Of a stretch of DNA of 32,425 nt, positions 18,169-25,179 are shown piece after piece. The translations under genes were made by a program, and so were the position numbers. The first letter of the stretch is position 1, and each line of letters opens with the position of its first letter. The notes beneath the pieces were generated by a model. The model was not told where the DNA came from. It saw only the letters and a list, made by a program, of their open reading frames with translations, and searched no databases. The stretch spans positions 1 to 32,425 of the forward strand of contig NZ_JAASTT010000029.1 in NCBI RefSeq assembly GCF_014322795.1, read 5' to 3'. The DNA is from Paenilisteria portnoyi. GTDB taxonomy: Bacteria; Bacillota; Bacilli; Lactobacillales; Listeriaceae.

Positions 18169-19800
18169 CTATGTTTCACGTGAAACAATTGTTTTTCGCT
18201 TCTGCGCCGCGTACGAATAATTTCCAACATACGAAAAAATTTGCCCCTGCTCCAACCAAACTGTCCGATCGAAAATCTGATCCATAAAAAAGCGGTCATG
18301 CGAAATCGCAATAATCGTCCCTTCAAAATTACGTAGCGCTTCCTCCAGCACTTCCCGTGAAGCAATGTCCAAATGGTTCGTCGGCTCATCCAAGAGTAGC
18401 GTATTCACCGGCTGATTCATAAACTGCGCCAAACTAAGCCGCATTCGCTCGCCACCACTCAGATTCGCCACTTTTCGAAACACCATTTCGCCGTAAAATA
18501 AGAACGTCGCTAACATATGTCTCGCGTCACCTTCAACAACCGCGACCTTATCACGAAGCGCCTCGATGACCGTCTGATTTTCATCCCCGACATCCATATG
18601 CTGCGATAAATATGCAATATCAACACTTGGCCCCACATGCACCGTCCCAATATCAGGTTCCACCTCACCAAGAATCAGCTTCAAAAGCGTTGACTTTCCC
18701 GCCCCATTCTCGCCGACAATCGCAATCCGCTCCTTCTGCCTGACATGCCAATCCAGGCTCTCAAACAAAATCCGCGACCCGAACTCCAACCCAACCTGAT
18801 CAAAAATCACCACATCTTCCCCGCTACGCTTCGACTCCTCGAATTCCAGCCGCATGTTCTTCTGCTCCAAAGCTGGTTTTTTCAACACCTCAATCCGATC
18901 CAGCGCCTTCTCCATACTTTTCGCCCGGCGGAACAACGCACCATTCGGCGGGTTAGCCTCCATCGCCCACTGCCGCAACCGCTTAATAGCCTGCCGCATT
19001 TTCTTGATTTTCTTCTGCTGGTCCTTATAATCCTTGAATTCCTTGAGTAATCGCTCCTCACGCTCCACTAAATACCCCGAGAAGTTCGTGTGATACGTGA
19101 TCAATTCCTTATTTTCGAGCTCCACAATCTTGTTCACAACCTCATCCAAGAAATACCGATCATGCGAAACAACCAACACCGTTCCCCGATATACCCTCAA
19201 AAACTGTGTCAGCCACTCTACCGCCCGCAGATCCAGATGGTTTGTCGGCTCATCCAGCAACAGCAAATCCGGTTCCTCAAGCAACATCTTGGCAAGCGAC
19301 ACCTTCGTCCGCTCCCCGCCACTCAACTGCTCCCAAGCCTTATCCGCCAAATGAGGAATCCCCAACCCATGCAAAATTTTATCCATATCCGTATCCAAAT
19401 TATAGCCACCAAGCTCGATAAAGCGCGCCTGTTTCTCACCATAATTTTGCAACAACTTCTCGCTCGTATCATGCATCATTCGGCTTTCCATCGCTTCCAA
19501 TTCCGCCTGCAAAGCCAACACATGCCCAAACGCCGTCCTCAGAAAGTCACGCACAACCATCGTCCCCGTCACGCTCGGCATTTGATCCAACAAGCCCACC
19601 GTCGCGCCCTTCTGCACCGAGACAATCCCCTCATCAGGCACTTCCATCCGTACAATAATCCTCAGAATCGTACTTTTCCCCTCACCATTTCGCCCGATGA
19701 GCCCAATTCGTTCCCCCTGCTCTACCTGCAAACTAATCTTTTCTAAAATCAAATCACCTGTAAACCGTTTTGTTATATTATTTAAAGCTACTATTGTCAT
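18169..19800 (-). CDS. ABC-F family ATPase (translation factor or ribosome-protection type)
   Basis: A 543-residue soluble protein with two ABC ATPase domains and no membrane segment. Domain 1: Walker A GRNGEGKST (36-44), signature LSGGERTKV, Walker B LLLLDEPTNHLD. Domain 2: GENGAGKST near 360, LSGGERMRL and LLLDEPTNHLD. The interdomain linker is long, charged and basic (KEFKDYKDQQKKIKKMRQAIKRLRQW..., FRRAKSMEKALDRIE), as in ABC-F proteins that bind the ribosomal E site. The linker is compatible with either housekeeping or antibiotic-resistance members; the long regulated leader upstream favours the latter. GAGGAG lies eight bases before the ATG. The last codons (IVSRET) are encoded by a parS site. 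Confidence 0.88.
   Translation of the reverse strand: MTIVALNNITKRFTGDLILEKISLQVEQGERIGLIGRNGEGKSTILRIIVRMEVPDEGIVSVQKGATVGLLDQMPSVTGTMVVRDFLRTAFGHVLALQAELEAMESRMMHDTSEKLLQNYGEKQARFIELGGYNLDTDMDKILHGLGIPHLADKAWEQLSGGERTKVSLAKMLLEEPDLLLLDEPTNHLDLRAVEWLTQFLRVYRGTVLVVSHDRYFLDEVVNKIVELENKELITYHTNFSGYLVEREERLLKEFKDYKDQQKKIKKMRQAIKRLRQWAMEANPPNGALFRRAKSMEKALDRIEVLKKPALEQKNMRLEFEESKRSGEDVVIFDQVGLEFGSRILFESLDWHVRQKERIAIVGENGAGKSTLLKLILGEVEPDIGTVHVGPSVDIAYLSQHMDVGDENQTVIEALRDKVAVVEGDARHMLATFLFYGEMVFRKVANLSGGERMRLSLAQFMNQPVNTLLLDEPTNHLDIASREVLEEALRNFEGTIIAISHDRFFMDQIFDRTVWLEQGQIFSYVGNYSYAAQKRKTIVSRET
18172..18187. promoter_or_regulatory. parS site 2
   Basis: The same perfect 16-bp palindrome TGTTTCACGTGAAACA as sites 1 and 3. 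It overlaps the last five codons of the ABC-F gene, the base before it closing the TAG stop. Confidence 0.9.
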
Positions 19801-19869
19801 AATTTCTACTCCTCATCATTGTTCGAGAAGCATTTCATCCTGTGGCTCTATTCCTTGCAAAGCTAAGCT

Positions 19870-20013
19870 AGCCATTTCTGCACTTCATTCAGATCCGGCG
19901 TCAATGGCTAGCTCCTCGAAAACTTCTCGCCCTCCGCAAAAACCAACACCGGGTTTTCACTGCGGCCGCTCCAGTTTTTTTCGGAGCTGAACGAGCCATT
20001 TCTGCACTTCATT
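19870..20013. repeat. 20-bp direct repeats flanking structured repeat copy B
   Basis: The 20-mer agccatttctgcacttcatt occurs at 19870-19889 and, identical, at 19994-20013. The pair flanks the 92-bp copy B, overlapping its outer end by four bases. It may be part of a larger tandem unit or a duplication made on insertion. The inner AGCTAGCC / GGCTAGCT segments near 19867-19913 can pair as well. Confidence 0.75.
19906..19997 (-). repeat. 92-bp structured repeat, copy B (ABC-F leader)
   Basis: On the minus strand it starts GGCTCGTTCAGCTCC and ends GGAGCTAGCC, which pair with each other. Inside, CCGCA pairs with TGCGG and AAAACC with GGTTTT. Copies A (20174-20264) and C (12117-12208) have the same length and layout while the paired bases differ, which suggests the fold is conserved. 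It lies in the 5' leader of the ABC-F gene. Confidence 0.72.
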
Positions 20014-20028
20014 GTTTCACGTGAAACA
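20013..20028. promoter_or_regulatory. parS site 3
   Basis: A perfect copy of TGTTTCACGTGAAACA in the ABC-F leader, between the terminator-like structure and repeat copy B. It is the only one of the three sites outside a coding region. Confidence 0.9.
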
Positions 20029-20048
20029 ATCCATATTTAAATGTACAA

Positions 20049-20152
20049 CAAAAAAACTCAAGCAAAACCCTAAGAGCCCAACACAAAAGTCAGATTCAGC
20101 ATTCGAAAGGATATACACTCCGTCTCGAATTTGGGATTAGTCCTGAGTTTTT
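20049..20152 (-). terminator. Terminator-like structured RNA in the ABC-F leader (possible attenuator)
   Basis: On the minus strand AAAAACTCA (20144-20152) pairs with TGAGTTTTT (20052-20060) and runs into seven T. Inside, CTAA-CCC pairs with GGG-TTAG, and ATTCGA pairs with TCGAAT to form an apical hairpin. This gives a closed, branched structure with a terminal U-tract about 250 nt before the ABC-F start and about 310 nt after its promoter. It could be an attenuator whose read-through controls ABC-F, or the 3' end of a short separate RNA. Confidence 0.6.
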
Positions 20153-20173
20153 CAGTCTAGATCCAGCCTCAAC

Positions 20174-20264
20174 GGCTAACTCCTCGGTAACTTCACATCT
20201 TTCGCAAAAACCAATACCAAGTTTTCACTACAGATGTGCCAGCTTTTTTCGGAGCTAACGAGCC
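20174..20264 (-). repeat. 92-bp-class structured repeat, copy A (ABC-F leader)
   Basis: On the minus strand it starts GGCTCGTTAGCTCC and ends GGAGTTAGCC. CACATCT pairs exactly with AGATGTG where copy B has CCGC with GCGG, and GTGAAAAC pairs with GTTTTTGC in the centre. By eye it is roughly 70% identical to copy B, with a conserved TGGTTTTTGCG core. Confidence 0.72.
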
Positions 20265-20312
20265 ATTTCAGCTTTTCAGTTAGAAATCCATGCTTCTCTT
20301 ATTTTTCCGATA

Positions 20313-20354
20313 TTCAGTTACGCAAATTGGACAGACTTGTGTCCTGTAACTGAA
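20313..20354 (-). promoter_or_regulatory. Hairpin overlapping the end of the leader ORF
   Basis: TTCAGTTAC pairs perfectly with GTAACTGAA (9 bp) and an inner GGACA pairs with TGTCC. It covers the last ten or so codons and the stop of the 36-codon ORF, so translation of that ORF would melt it. There is no T-run, so it is not itself a terminator. Confidence 0.6.
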
Positions 20355-20428
20355 AAAATGGGAAAAATGGCACGGATGATACTGCATAAATTGGCAACTA
20401 ACTTCAAACGCGCTATCGAGAATTTCAT
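20318..20428 (-). CDS. 36-residue leader-type small ORF upstream of ABC-F
   Basis: The frame starts ATG AAA TTC TCG and encodes a 36-residue peptide beginning MKFSIARLKLVANLC and ending GHKSVQFA. GAGGTGAGG lies five bases before the ATG, a stronger ribosome site than many genes here have. It is about 30 nt below a near-consensus promoter, and its end lies in a strong hairpin. I recognise no family. Its position suggests a regulatory upstream ORF for the ABC-F gene, as known for antibiotic-responsive ABC-F genes, but that is inference. Confidence 0.5.
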   Translation of the reverse strand: MKFSIARLKLVANLCSIIRAIFPIFSVTGHKSVQFA

Positions 20429-20466
20429 GGATTCCTCACCTCTTTCCGTTTCTAAAATATGCTTTT

Positions 20467-20495
20467 AGAATACTAGGTTCCGCTTGAATTGTCAA
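20467..20495 (-). promoter_or_regulatory. Promoter of the ABC-F leader
   Basis: TTGACA (20490-20495) and TATTCT (20467-20472) on the minus strand are exactly 17 bases apart. The -35 box overlaps the stop codon of the LPXTG remnant. Start of transcription near 20460 gives a leader of about 660 nt before ABC-F, which explains the long gene-poor stretch 19801-20491. Confidence 0.8.
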
Positions 20496-20707
20496 ACCTT
20501 ATTTTTTCTATAGAGGACAGCAACAGATCCTAGGATTGCGAATAAACCTACGAAAGCTGGCCATTTACTCGATGACTCGTCGCCAGTTTCAGGAAGTTGC
20601 CCCACTTTTTCTGGGCTCTTCACTGCCGCTGCTTCCACGTTCAGCTCATAGAGATTGCTGGCCTTATCAATAAGATTTTCAAGTTCAATGACTTTCGTGC
20701 TAGTCAA
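20492..20707 (-). pseudogene. C-terminal remnant of an LPXTG cell-wall-anchored protein
   Basis: The frame holds a complete sortase-A sorting signal: LPETG (about 20582-20596), a hydrophobic stretch WPAFVGLFAILGSVAVLY and the basic tail RKNKV. Before it there is only a short spacer (LENLIDKASNLYELNVEAAAVKSPEKVGQ). There is no signal peptide or surface domain, and the frame upstream runs into the 3' end of the AraC-type gene. A TTG at 20707 with GGGGAGGG upstream could start translation, but an anchor without a signal peptide would be useless, so I read it as the tail of a deleted surface-protein gene. Confidence 0.7.
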
Positions 20708-20730
20708 TATTAAACATGCCCTCCCCAAAA

Positions 20731-21600
20731 CTACTTCCGCACAACAGGTATCCAAATCTCACTTTTATAATCTGGTTTACTTGTATCAGGACTCTCATTC
20801 CACAAGATTTCTGGTCCCGGAACAACTTCATAACCCGACGTTGGGAGCCATTCTGAGTAAATCCTTGCCCAAACATCCTGCAATGCTTTAGGAAATTCTC
20901 CACACGCCGTGAACACTATCCAAGTTGAAGGTTCCACCACTAAAGCTTCCCATTTTTCCGGAACAGCCATCGTCGTAGCAACACCAATGTATTGATCTAA
21001 CTCAGCGCCTTCCTCTCTACCCTCACCAAAGTTCGTTGAAGCACAAATGATTCCCGACGGCTGAATATTCGATAGTTTTTTCAACGCCACAAAGTCTTCT
21101 GGTTTTAGGCTTGCCCACATAGAATCCATCTGCGGATTTACGCCCTCATACACTAGTTTAATGCGCTTGCTAATCCCGACAATTTTAAAAGCATCTTTTG
21201 TTTCAATCCGATAATCCATTATATTTCCCCCTTGTATTTTCAATTGGAAGGTCATCGGCAGAAAAGTTTTTAAGTGCGTGTTCTCTTTTTTAGCCTGCGT
21301 AGGCGTGACGTGGTGCATCGACTGAAACGCTCGGGTAAAAGCATCAGGCGACTCATAGCCAAAACGCATCGCAATATCGATAATTTTTTCATCACTATCT
21401 TTTATCAAAATGGCTGCTACGGCTAATTTTCTTAATCGAATATACTCGCTAAGCGGCATTCCTGCAAGGTATGAAAAGACCCGTCTGAAATGATACTCCG
21501 AACAACACGCGATTTTCGAAAGCTCTTTGTAATCCATTTCGTCCATCAAATGAGCTTCAATATACTGCATAGCTAGATTCATTTGCTTAATTGTATCCAT
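20731..21600 (-). CDS. AraC-family regulator with GyrI-like effector domain
   Basis: A 289-residue regulator. Residues 1-105 hold two helix-turn-helix units of the AraC type: YKELSKIACCSEYHFRRVFSYLAGMPLSEYIRLRKL and DIAMRFGYESPDAFTRAFQSMHHVTPTQ. Residues about 130-289 form a GyrI-like/effector-binding domain (DYRIETKDAFKIVGISKRI..., WEALVVEPSTWIVFTACGEFPKALQDVWARIYSEWLPTSGYEVVPGPEILW, SEIWIPV), which binds small, often cationic, molecules in relatives such as Rob and SAV2435. The ATG has AAGGAGG upstream. No obvious transporter target is adjacent. Confidence 0.88.
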   Translation of the reverse strand: MDTIKQMNLAMQYIEAHLMDEMDYKELSKIACCSEYHFRRVFSYLAGMPLSEYIRLRKLAVAAILIKDSDEKIIDIAMRFGYESPDAFTRAFQSMHHVTPTQAKKENTHLKTFLPMTFQLKIQGGNIMDYRIETKDAFKIVGISKRIKLVYEGVNPQMDSMWASLKPEDFVALKKLSNIQPSGIICASTNFGEGREEGAELDQYIGVATTMAVPEKWEALVVEPSTWIVFTACGEFPKALQDVWARIYSEWLPTSGYEVVPGPEILWNESPDTSKPDYKSEIWIPVVRK

Positions 21601-21721
21601 TCCTATGACCTCCTTAAAGCGATTTTATCAAAAATATAACGAGTGCTCCCGTCATTATCGTTGCATATAGTGACGATTATGTAGAGTATCACCAAAATTA
21701 GATCTCACCACATTTCAGTGA

Positions 21722-21976
21722 TTATTCAGTGTCCTCACTTAAAATTTTTCTTGAAATAGCCAGATACTCTTCTTTGGTAAATTGAATTATAGAATCGTCA
21801 AATGCATCTATAAAAACTTTCTCAATCTTATCGGCGAGTTCAAAATCTGTAATCTCACTTCTATTTAAAAAGTAAACAATTTGATTTATTTCTGAGTCAT
21901 ACTCATCTGAAGGAGCAAATGGAAGTACTTCAATTGGATCCCATTCATCGATGACATGCTTTACTTTATTTCTCAT
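21722..21976 (-). CDS. DUF1871 family small protein
   Basis: An 84-residue acidic protein. VKHVIDEWDPIEVLPFAPSDEYDSEINQIVYFL, then ELADKIEKVFIDAF, matches the DUF1871 (YugE-like) pattern W-D-P-[IL]...D-E-Y-[DE]-x-E. Function unknown; members are small, cytoplasmic and sometimes found near polymorphic-toxin loci, so an immunity role is possible but unproven. The ATG has AGGAG eight bases upstream. It stands alone between the AraC-type gene and the small membrane protein pair. Confidence 0.7.
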   Translation of the reverse strand: MRNKVKHVIDEWDPIEVLPFAPSDEYDSEINQIVYFLNRSEITDFELADKIEKVFIDAFDDSIIQFTKEEYLAISRKILSEDTE

Positions 21977-22039
21977 ATTTCGAGTCTCCTTTGACTTAAA
22001 TTCGATACCATTCGTCCTAATGTACCTCCTAAATTTATA

Positions 22040-22228
22040 TTATGCACTATAAAGAAAATCCTTTACCAGCGTAATCGCAAATAGGATCAAACTTACAAAG
22101 TATAATGAGCATATCGTGACTATGACTAACTTTTTTCTATTGATGTATAGCTTTGAATAAAAGAAAAATAATATGATTAATAATGTGACGGTGTAGAATC
22201 CGAGTACTATTGCCAGAAATTGCAACAT
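22040..22228 (-). CDS. Small two-helix membrane protein
   Basis: A 62-residue protein with two hydrophobic segments (MLQFLAIVLGFYTVTLLIILFFFY and LVIVTICSLYFVSLILFAITLV) separated by a short basic loop (SKLYINRKK). I recognise no family. The frame is open to 22303, but the ATG at 22228 has AAAGGAGG 9 bases upstream and is clearly the start. It is 22 bases downstream of another small two-helix protein gene, probably in one operon. Confidence 0.6.
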   Translation of the reverse strand: MLQFLAIVLGFYTVTLLIILFFFYSKLYINRKKLVIVTICSLYFVSLILFAITLVKDFLYSA

Positions 22229-22250
22229 ACACGTTCGCCTCCTTTTAAAA

Positions 22251-22424
22251 TTAGCTTGTAAAAAACACAAATGTGGATAATATAACTGCCCCCACAACAA
22301 CAAATAGCGACGTCATAAAATTTAAAAACTTGTCTTTCTTATTAGCGCACTTATCAATCAATATAAAACTCAAGACAGTGATTAAGAAAAATTCCGCCGA
22401 AATTAAAATCTTCATTATTTCCAA
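22251..22424 (-). CDS. Small two-helix membrane protein
   Basis: A 57-residue protein with two membrane segments (ILISAEFFLITVLSFILI and FMTSLFVVVGAVILSTFVFF) and a KKDK loop. The frame is open to 22496; the TTG at 22424 lies nine bases after AGGGAG and is the best-supported start, with ATG at 22415 as an alternative. Size and layout parallel the next gene (22040-22228), suggesting a pair that acts together or arose by duplication. Function unknown. Confidence 0.5.
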   Translation of the reverse strand: MEIMKILISAEFFLITVLSFILIDKCANKKDKFLNFMTSLFVVVGAVILSTFVFFTS

Positions 22425-22511
22425 ATTAGTGTGCTCCCTCCAATAGGCCATTGAATAGATAAAAATCTGCATACAGTAACCTCTCGTTCTTCTCAAAATC
22501 GTATTATTTAT

Positions 22512-22548
22512 AAAAACAAGCTCTCCTCCAAATCCTGAGAAGAGCCTG
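22512..22548 (-). terminator. Terminator downstream of the 78-residue gene
   Basis: CAgGCTCTTCTC pairs with GAGgAGAGCtTG around an 8-base loop on the minus strand, ending in TTTTTAT. Confidence 0.8.
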
Positions 22549-22556
22549 CTCCCATC

Positions 22557-22793
22557 TTACCTCGTTTGCTTCCGCAGTTTCTGCATCATATCTTGCTCGA
22601 CGCTACCACCAAATCGAACCGCAATAATGTCTTCTTTTTTAATCCAGCAAGTGCCATCTGGGCGTCCTTCATCGGTGACTAGACTGACTTCCAAGCCTTC
22701 ATAATCACTCCCAACGATAATCCCCGCAACCTGAGCCTCGTCTCCTAGGATTTCGATACCCGCAATTTCCTCGTTTTGATACACATGATCCAC
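22557..22793 (-). CDS. Hypothetical small acidic protein
   Basis: A 78-residue protein, rich in Val, Ile, Gly and acidic residues (AGIEILGDEAQVAGIIVGSDYEGLEVSLVTDEGR, WIKKEDIIAVRFGG), with alternating hydrophobic residues that suggest a small beta-barrel. I do not recognise a family. The GTG at 22793 has no good ribosome site, and the open frame continues upstream about 14 codons without a better start, so the N-terminus is uncertain. It has its own terminator. Confidence 0.5.
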   Translation of the reverse strand: MDHVYQNEEIAGIEILGDEAQVAGIIVGSDYEGLEVSLVTDEGRPDGTCWIKKEDIIAVRFGGSVEQDMMQKLRKQTR

Positions 22794-22919
22794 CGCAATT
22801 TCGAATTCGGGTTTATATCTTTTGCTATGTTGCCAATATAGTAATCAAGTCAGCACATCTCCAAATAAAACTCATTTCTTTATTTTACTCTGCTAACAAT
22901 AAGTGAGCGTATTTCATAG

Positions 22920-23507
22920 CTATGTTTTTTTTGTATGCTTAAGGTAGGAAAGATATTGGGTAGAAATCTCGTGAATACTTTGAATATAATCAGGCATTTC
23001 AATCAATTCATCATATTCCTGAATGTAGGTAATGTATTCTATTGCAAGCGACGCAATGATTGCTGATTGTAAACGTATGTTTTTTATTTGAATATTTTGG
23101 ACTTCTGCATACTTGACATATTCTTCTTGTAAAATATTTTTTATGCTTGTTTCAATGTCCATATCCTCAATACGTAGTTTCTTTAAAGTTTTTATATCTA
23201 CGATAATTGTAGATATCGATTCGCGAAGTGAACTCCACAATACATCATAATCTTCGTTATTCTGGATTCCTTCGAGACGTTCTGCCACTCCGGCTTGGAA
23301 CTTGCTTAAATGTTGATGAACAACTTTCTCAGCTAGGTCATACTTATCAAGATAATGGCTATAAAAAGTCCCTTTACTAATTAATGCCTTTTCAAGAATT
23401 AGCCTAACTGTTACTTTTTCAAAAGGCATCGTCTTTAAAAGCTCAAAGAAAGTATATTCAATATTTTTTTTCGTTTTAATTACTCTTAAGTCTTCTTTTT
23501 TAGGCAT
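22920..23507 (-). CDS. TetR/AcrR-family repressor
   Basis: A 195-residue regulator. The N-terminal helix-turn-helix (about residues 15-60) reads IEYTFFELLKTMPFEKVTVRLILEKALISKGTFYSHYLDKYDLAEKVV, the TetR pattern with F-Y-x-H-Y and K-x-x-L. The rest is helical ligand-binding domain with no recognisable ligand. It is transcribed divergently from the alpha/beta hydrolase gene across a 152-base gap holding a perfect inverted repeat, so it most likely represses that gene and itself. Confidence 0.85.
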   Translation of the reverse strand: MPKKEDLRVIKTKKNIEYTFFELLKTMPFEKVTVRLILEKALISKGTFYSHYLDKYDLAEKVVHQHLSKFQAGVAERLEGIQNNEDYDVLWSSLRESISTIIVDIKTLKKLRIEDMDIETSIKNILQEEYVKYAEVQNIQIKNIRLQSAIIASLAIEYITYIQEYDELIEMPDYIQSIHEISTQYLSYLKHTKKT

Positions 23508-23541
23508 TTTTATTCCTTTCGTACAATATTATATTTTTATG

Positions 23542-23557
23542 AACTATATGTATAGTT
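23542..23557. promoter_or_regulatory. Probable TetR operator
   Basis: AACTATA-tg-TATAGTT is a perfect inverted repeat (7-bp arms, 2-base spacer) 35 bases from the TetR start. A second short palindrome, AGTATgATACT, lies about 15 bases nearer the hydrolase. TATAAT at about 23607-23612 is the likely -10 of the hydrolase promoter; its -35 is weak. Confidence 0.55.
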
Positions 23558-23659
23558 ATTATACCACATAGTATGATACTGTCCATTGTAATAATTCAAA
23601 AATCTTTATAATATAGAGATATTAAAAAAATTATATTTTATAAATGAGGAGGAAGAAAC

Positions 23660-24487
23660 ATGGAAGCTAACAAAATTAAAGGTGAAAGTAAATCAGTTGT
23701 ACTGGATAATGGTGCTGAACTCACATATTGTGAATATGGCAAAGAGAATAAAGAGGTGCTGATTGCAGGTGCTTTTTATTTTCACACTCTAATGCCAGTA
23801 ATTGAAGGACTTGCTAAAAAATATCATGTATATGGTGTTGTTATGCGTTTTGATGGTATTACCGATGAATTGAATCCAGATGGTACAACACACTGGGGTA
23901 GGCAATGGGGAAAAGATATTTACGACTTCTCTCAAAAATTAGGTATTACAAAATTTCATTATAATGGAAAATGTCATGGTACAGTGCCGGGCTGGTATCT
24001 TGTAAAAGAACATCCAGAAGTACTAGAAACCTTTTCTAGCTTCTATTTGGCACCTCATCTTCGCAAGCAAAACAGTAGAAAATGGTTTGATTTACTTGAT
24101 GGAGAGGATCCTACTAAGATGATGGCTGTAGCAATGAGAAAACCTGAAGGTCTGAAAGCTAAAATGGAAGAAATGGCTGCACTCGGTGGCGGTACTCCGA
24201 ATCCGGCAATAGAAGAGTATGCCACATCACCTGAAAAAATATGGGCAACTCAGGAAGCGTGCAAAGAGGCACTTGAGAACATGTCCATTCCAGTAGGATA
24301 TATGTTTGGTACAATCGATTCCCTGTTTGAAGATTATTTCGATAGTAATATGTACGCAATGAGGAATACAAAAGGTAGTAGAGCGGTAATCTTAGGTGGT
24401 GAATGCCATCTGATGGAACTTGACTGCCCAGATAGGGTTGTAAATGAAGTGTTCATGTTTATTGATGAAAGTAAAAAAAGCTATTAG
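23660..24487 (+). CDS. Alpha/beta hydrolase with Cys nucleophile elbow
   Basis: A 275-residue alpha/beta-hydrolase-fold protein. The elbow reads Y-N-G-K-C105-H-G, i.e. G-x-C-x-G with cysteine where most relatives have serine. FGTIDSLFED offers Asp220 and GGECHLMELDCPDRV offers His250, giving a plausible Cys-Asp-His triad like that of dienelactone hydrolase. No signal peptide, so cytoplasmic. GAGGAGG is 8 bases before the ATG. It is the only well-supported plus-strand gene in the window and lies divergent to the TetR repressor, suggesting inducible expression by a small molecule it may process. Substrate unknown. Confidence 0.8.
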   Translation: MEANKIKGESKSVVLDNGAELTYCEYGKENKEVLIAGAFYFHTLMPVIEGLAKKYHVYGVVMRFDGITDELNPDGTTHWGRQWGKDIYDFSQKLGITKFHYNGKCHGTVPGWYLVKEHPEVLETFSSFYLAPHLRKQNSRKWFDLLDGEDPTKMMAVAMRKPEGLKAKMEEMAALGGGTPNPAIEEYATSPEKIWATQEACKEALENMSIPVGYMFGTIDSLFEDYFDSNMYAMRNTKGSRAVILGGECHLMELDCPDRVVNEVFMFIDESKKSY

Positions 24488-24512
24488 TATTCCACATAAT
24501 TTGTAAAATGAT

Positions 24513-24551
24513 GGTGTTGCAAAACTAAAAATTTGCAACACCACTTTTATT
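24513..24551 (+). terminator. Terminator of the alpha/beta hydrolase gene
   Basis: GGTGTTGCAAA pairs perfectly with TTTGCAACACC around an 8-base loop, followed by ACTTTTATTT on the plus strand. Confidence 0.88.
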
Positions 24552-24610
24552 TCTAAAGAATTTTTTTGTTCATAACCATGGAATAGACTTTTTTGCTAAA
24601 TATAGTATTT

Positions 24611-25024
24611 TTACTTTGTAAGCTTATTCTTAAGATCCCCATTTAGGATTCTTTCTCTAAGTTGCTTTACTCGTTCTTCTATTAAATCACGCGTAATATG
24701 GAAGTCTTCAATCGGACCACCACTCGGATCATCTAAACCCCAATCCTCTCGGTAAATGGCTGGCACATACGGACATTCGACTCCGCATCCCATAGTAATC
24801 AAAATATCAAGCTTTGGAGGAATATCTTTTAATAGTTTTGGATACTGATCTGATGTGTCAATCCCAACTTCACTCATAGCTGCTACTGCTAACGGCTTTA
24901 CTTCGGGATACTCTTCCGTACCCGCAGAGTAAATTTCGCTGATATCACTTAATAATTTATTACCCCACGCTTCCGCCATCTGTGACCGACATGAATTATG
25001 AATGCAAATAAACGCAATTTTCAT
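24611..25024 (-). CDS. arsC: Arsenate reductase, thioredoxin-coupled ArsC type
   Basis: A 137-residue protein of the low-molecular-weight phosphatase fold that reduces arsenate to arsenite. The N-terminal P-loop FICIHNSCRSQMAEAW gives C-x5-R (CIHNSCR), and ITMGCGVECPYVP supplies the two redox Cys (CGVEC). DWGLDDPSGG carries the general acid Asp. GAGGTG precedes the ATG. The usual partners arsR and arsB are absent; the gene is isolated, so expression may be constitutive or linked to the short ORF just upstream. Confidence 0.9.
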   Translation of the reverse strand: MKIAFICIHNSCRSQMAEAWGNKLLSDISEIYSAGTEEYPEVKPLAVAAMSEVGIDTSDQYPKLLKDIPPKLDILITMGCGVECPYVPAIYREDWGLDDPSGGPIEDFHITRDLIEERVKQLRERILNGDLKNKLTK

Positions 25025-25047
25025 TATTTAAGCACCTCTTCATTATT

Positions 25048-25140
25048 TTAAATAGTATCATGAATACTTTCAAAACGCTGTAGTTCTTCCAACGCTAAAG
25101 GTTCATTCCAGTCCGCTCTCAAAATTTCTTTATGCGCCAT
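25048..25140 (-). CDS. Possible 30-residue ORF upstream of arsC
   Basis: ATG at 25140 starts a 30-residue frame (MAHKEILRADWNEPLALEELQRFESIHDTI in two parts: MAHKEILRADWNEP, LALEELQRFESIHDTI), ending 23 bases before the arsC start. The composition looks protein-like and not random, but the ribosome site is weak (AGGAT). It may be a leader peptide or the remnant of a lost gene. No family recognised. Confidence 0.3.
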   Translation of the reverse strand: MAHKEILRADWNEPLALEELQRFESIHDTI

Positions 25141-25179
25141 AACTATCCTACTGCTATACATGAAATATGAAATAAATTG

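Noticed and set aside
19090-19746. A 218-codon plus-strand frame opposite the ABC-F gene
   Set aside because: Composition (Gln/His/Pro/Arg-rich) and location are those of an antisense shadow of conserved ABC motifs.
19890-20020. Hidden small proteins in the structured repeats (short frames such as EVFEELAIDAGSE)
   Set aside because: Frames are broken by stops, differ among the three repeat copies and have no ribosome sites; base-pairing, not coding, is what is conserved.
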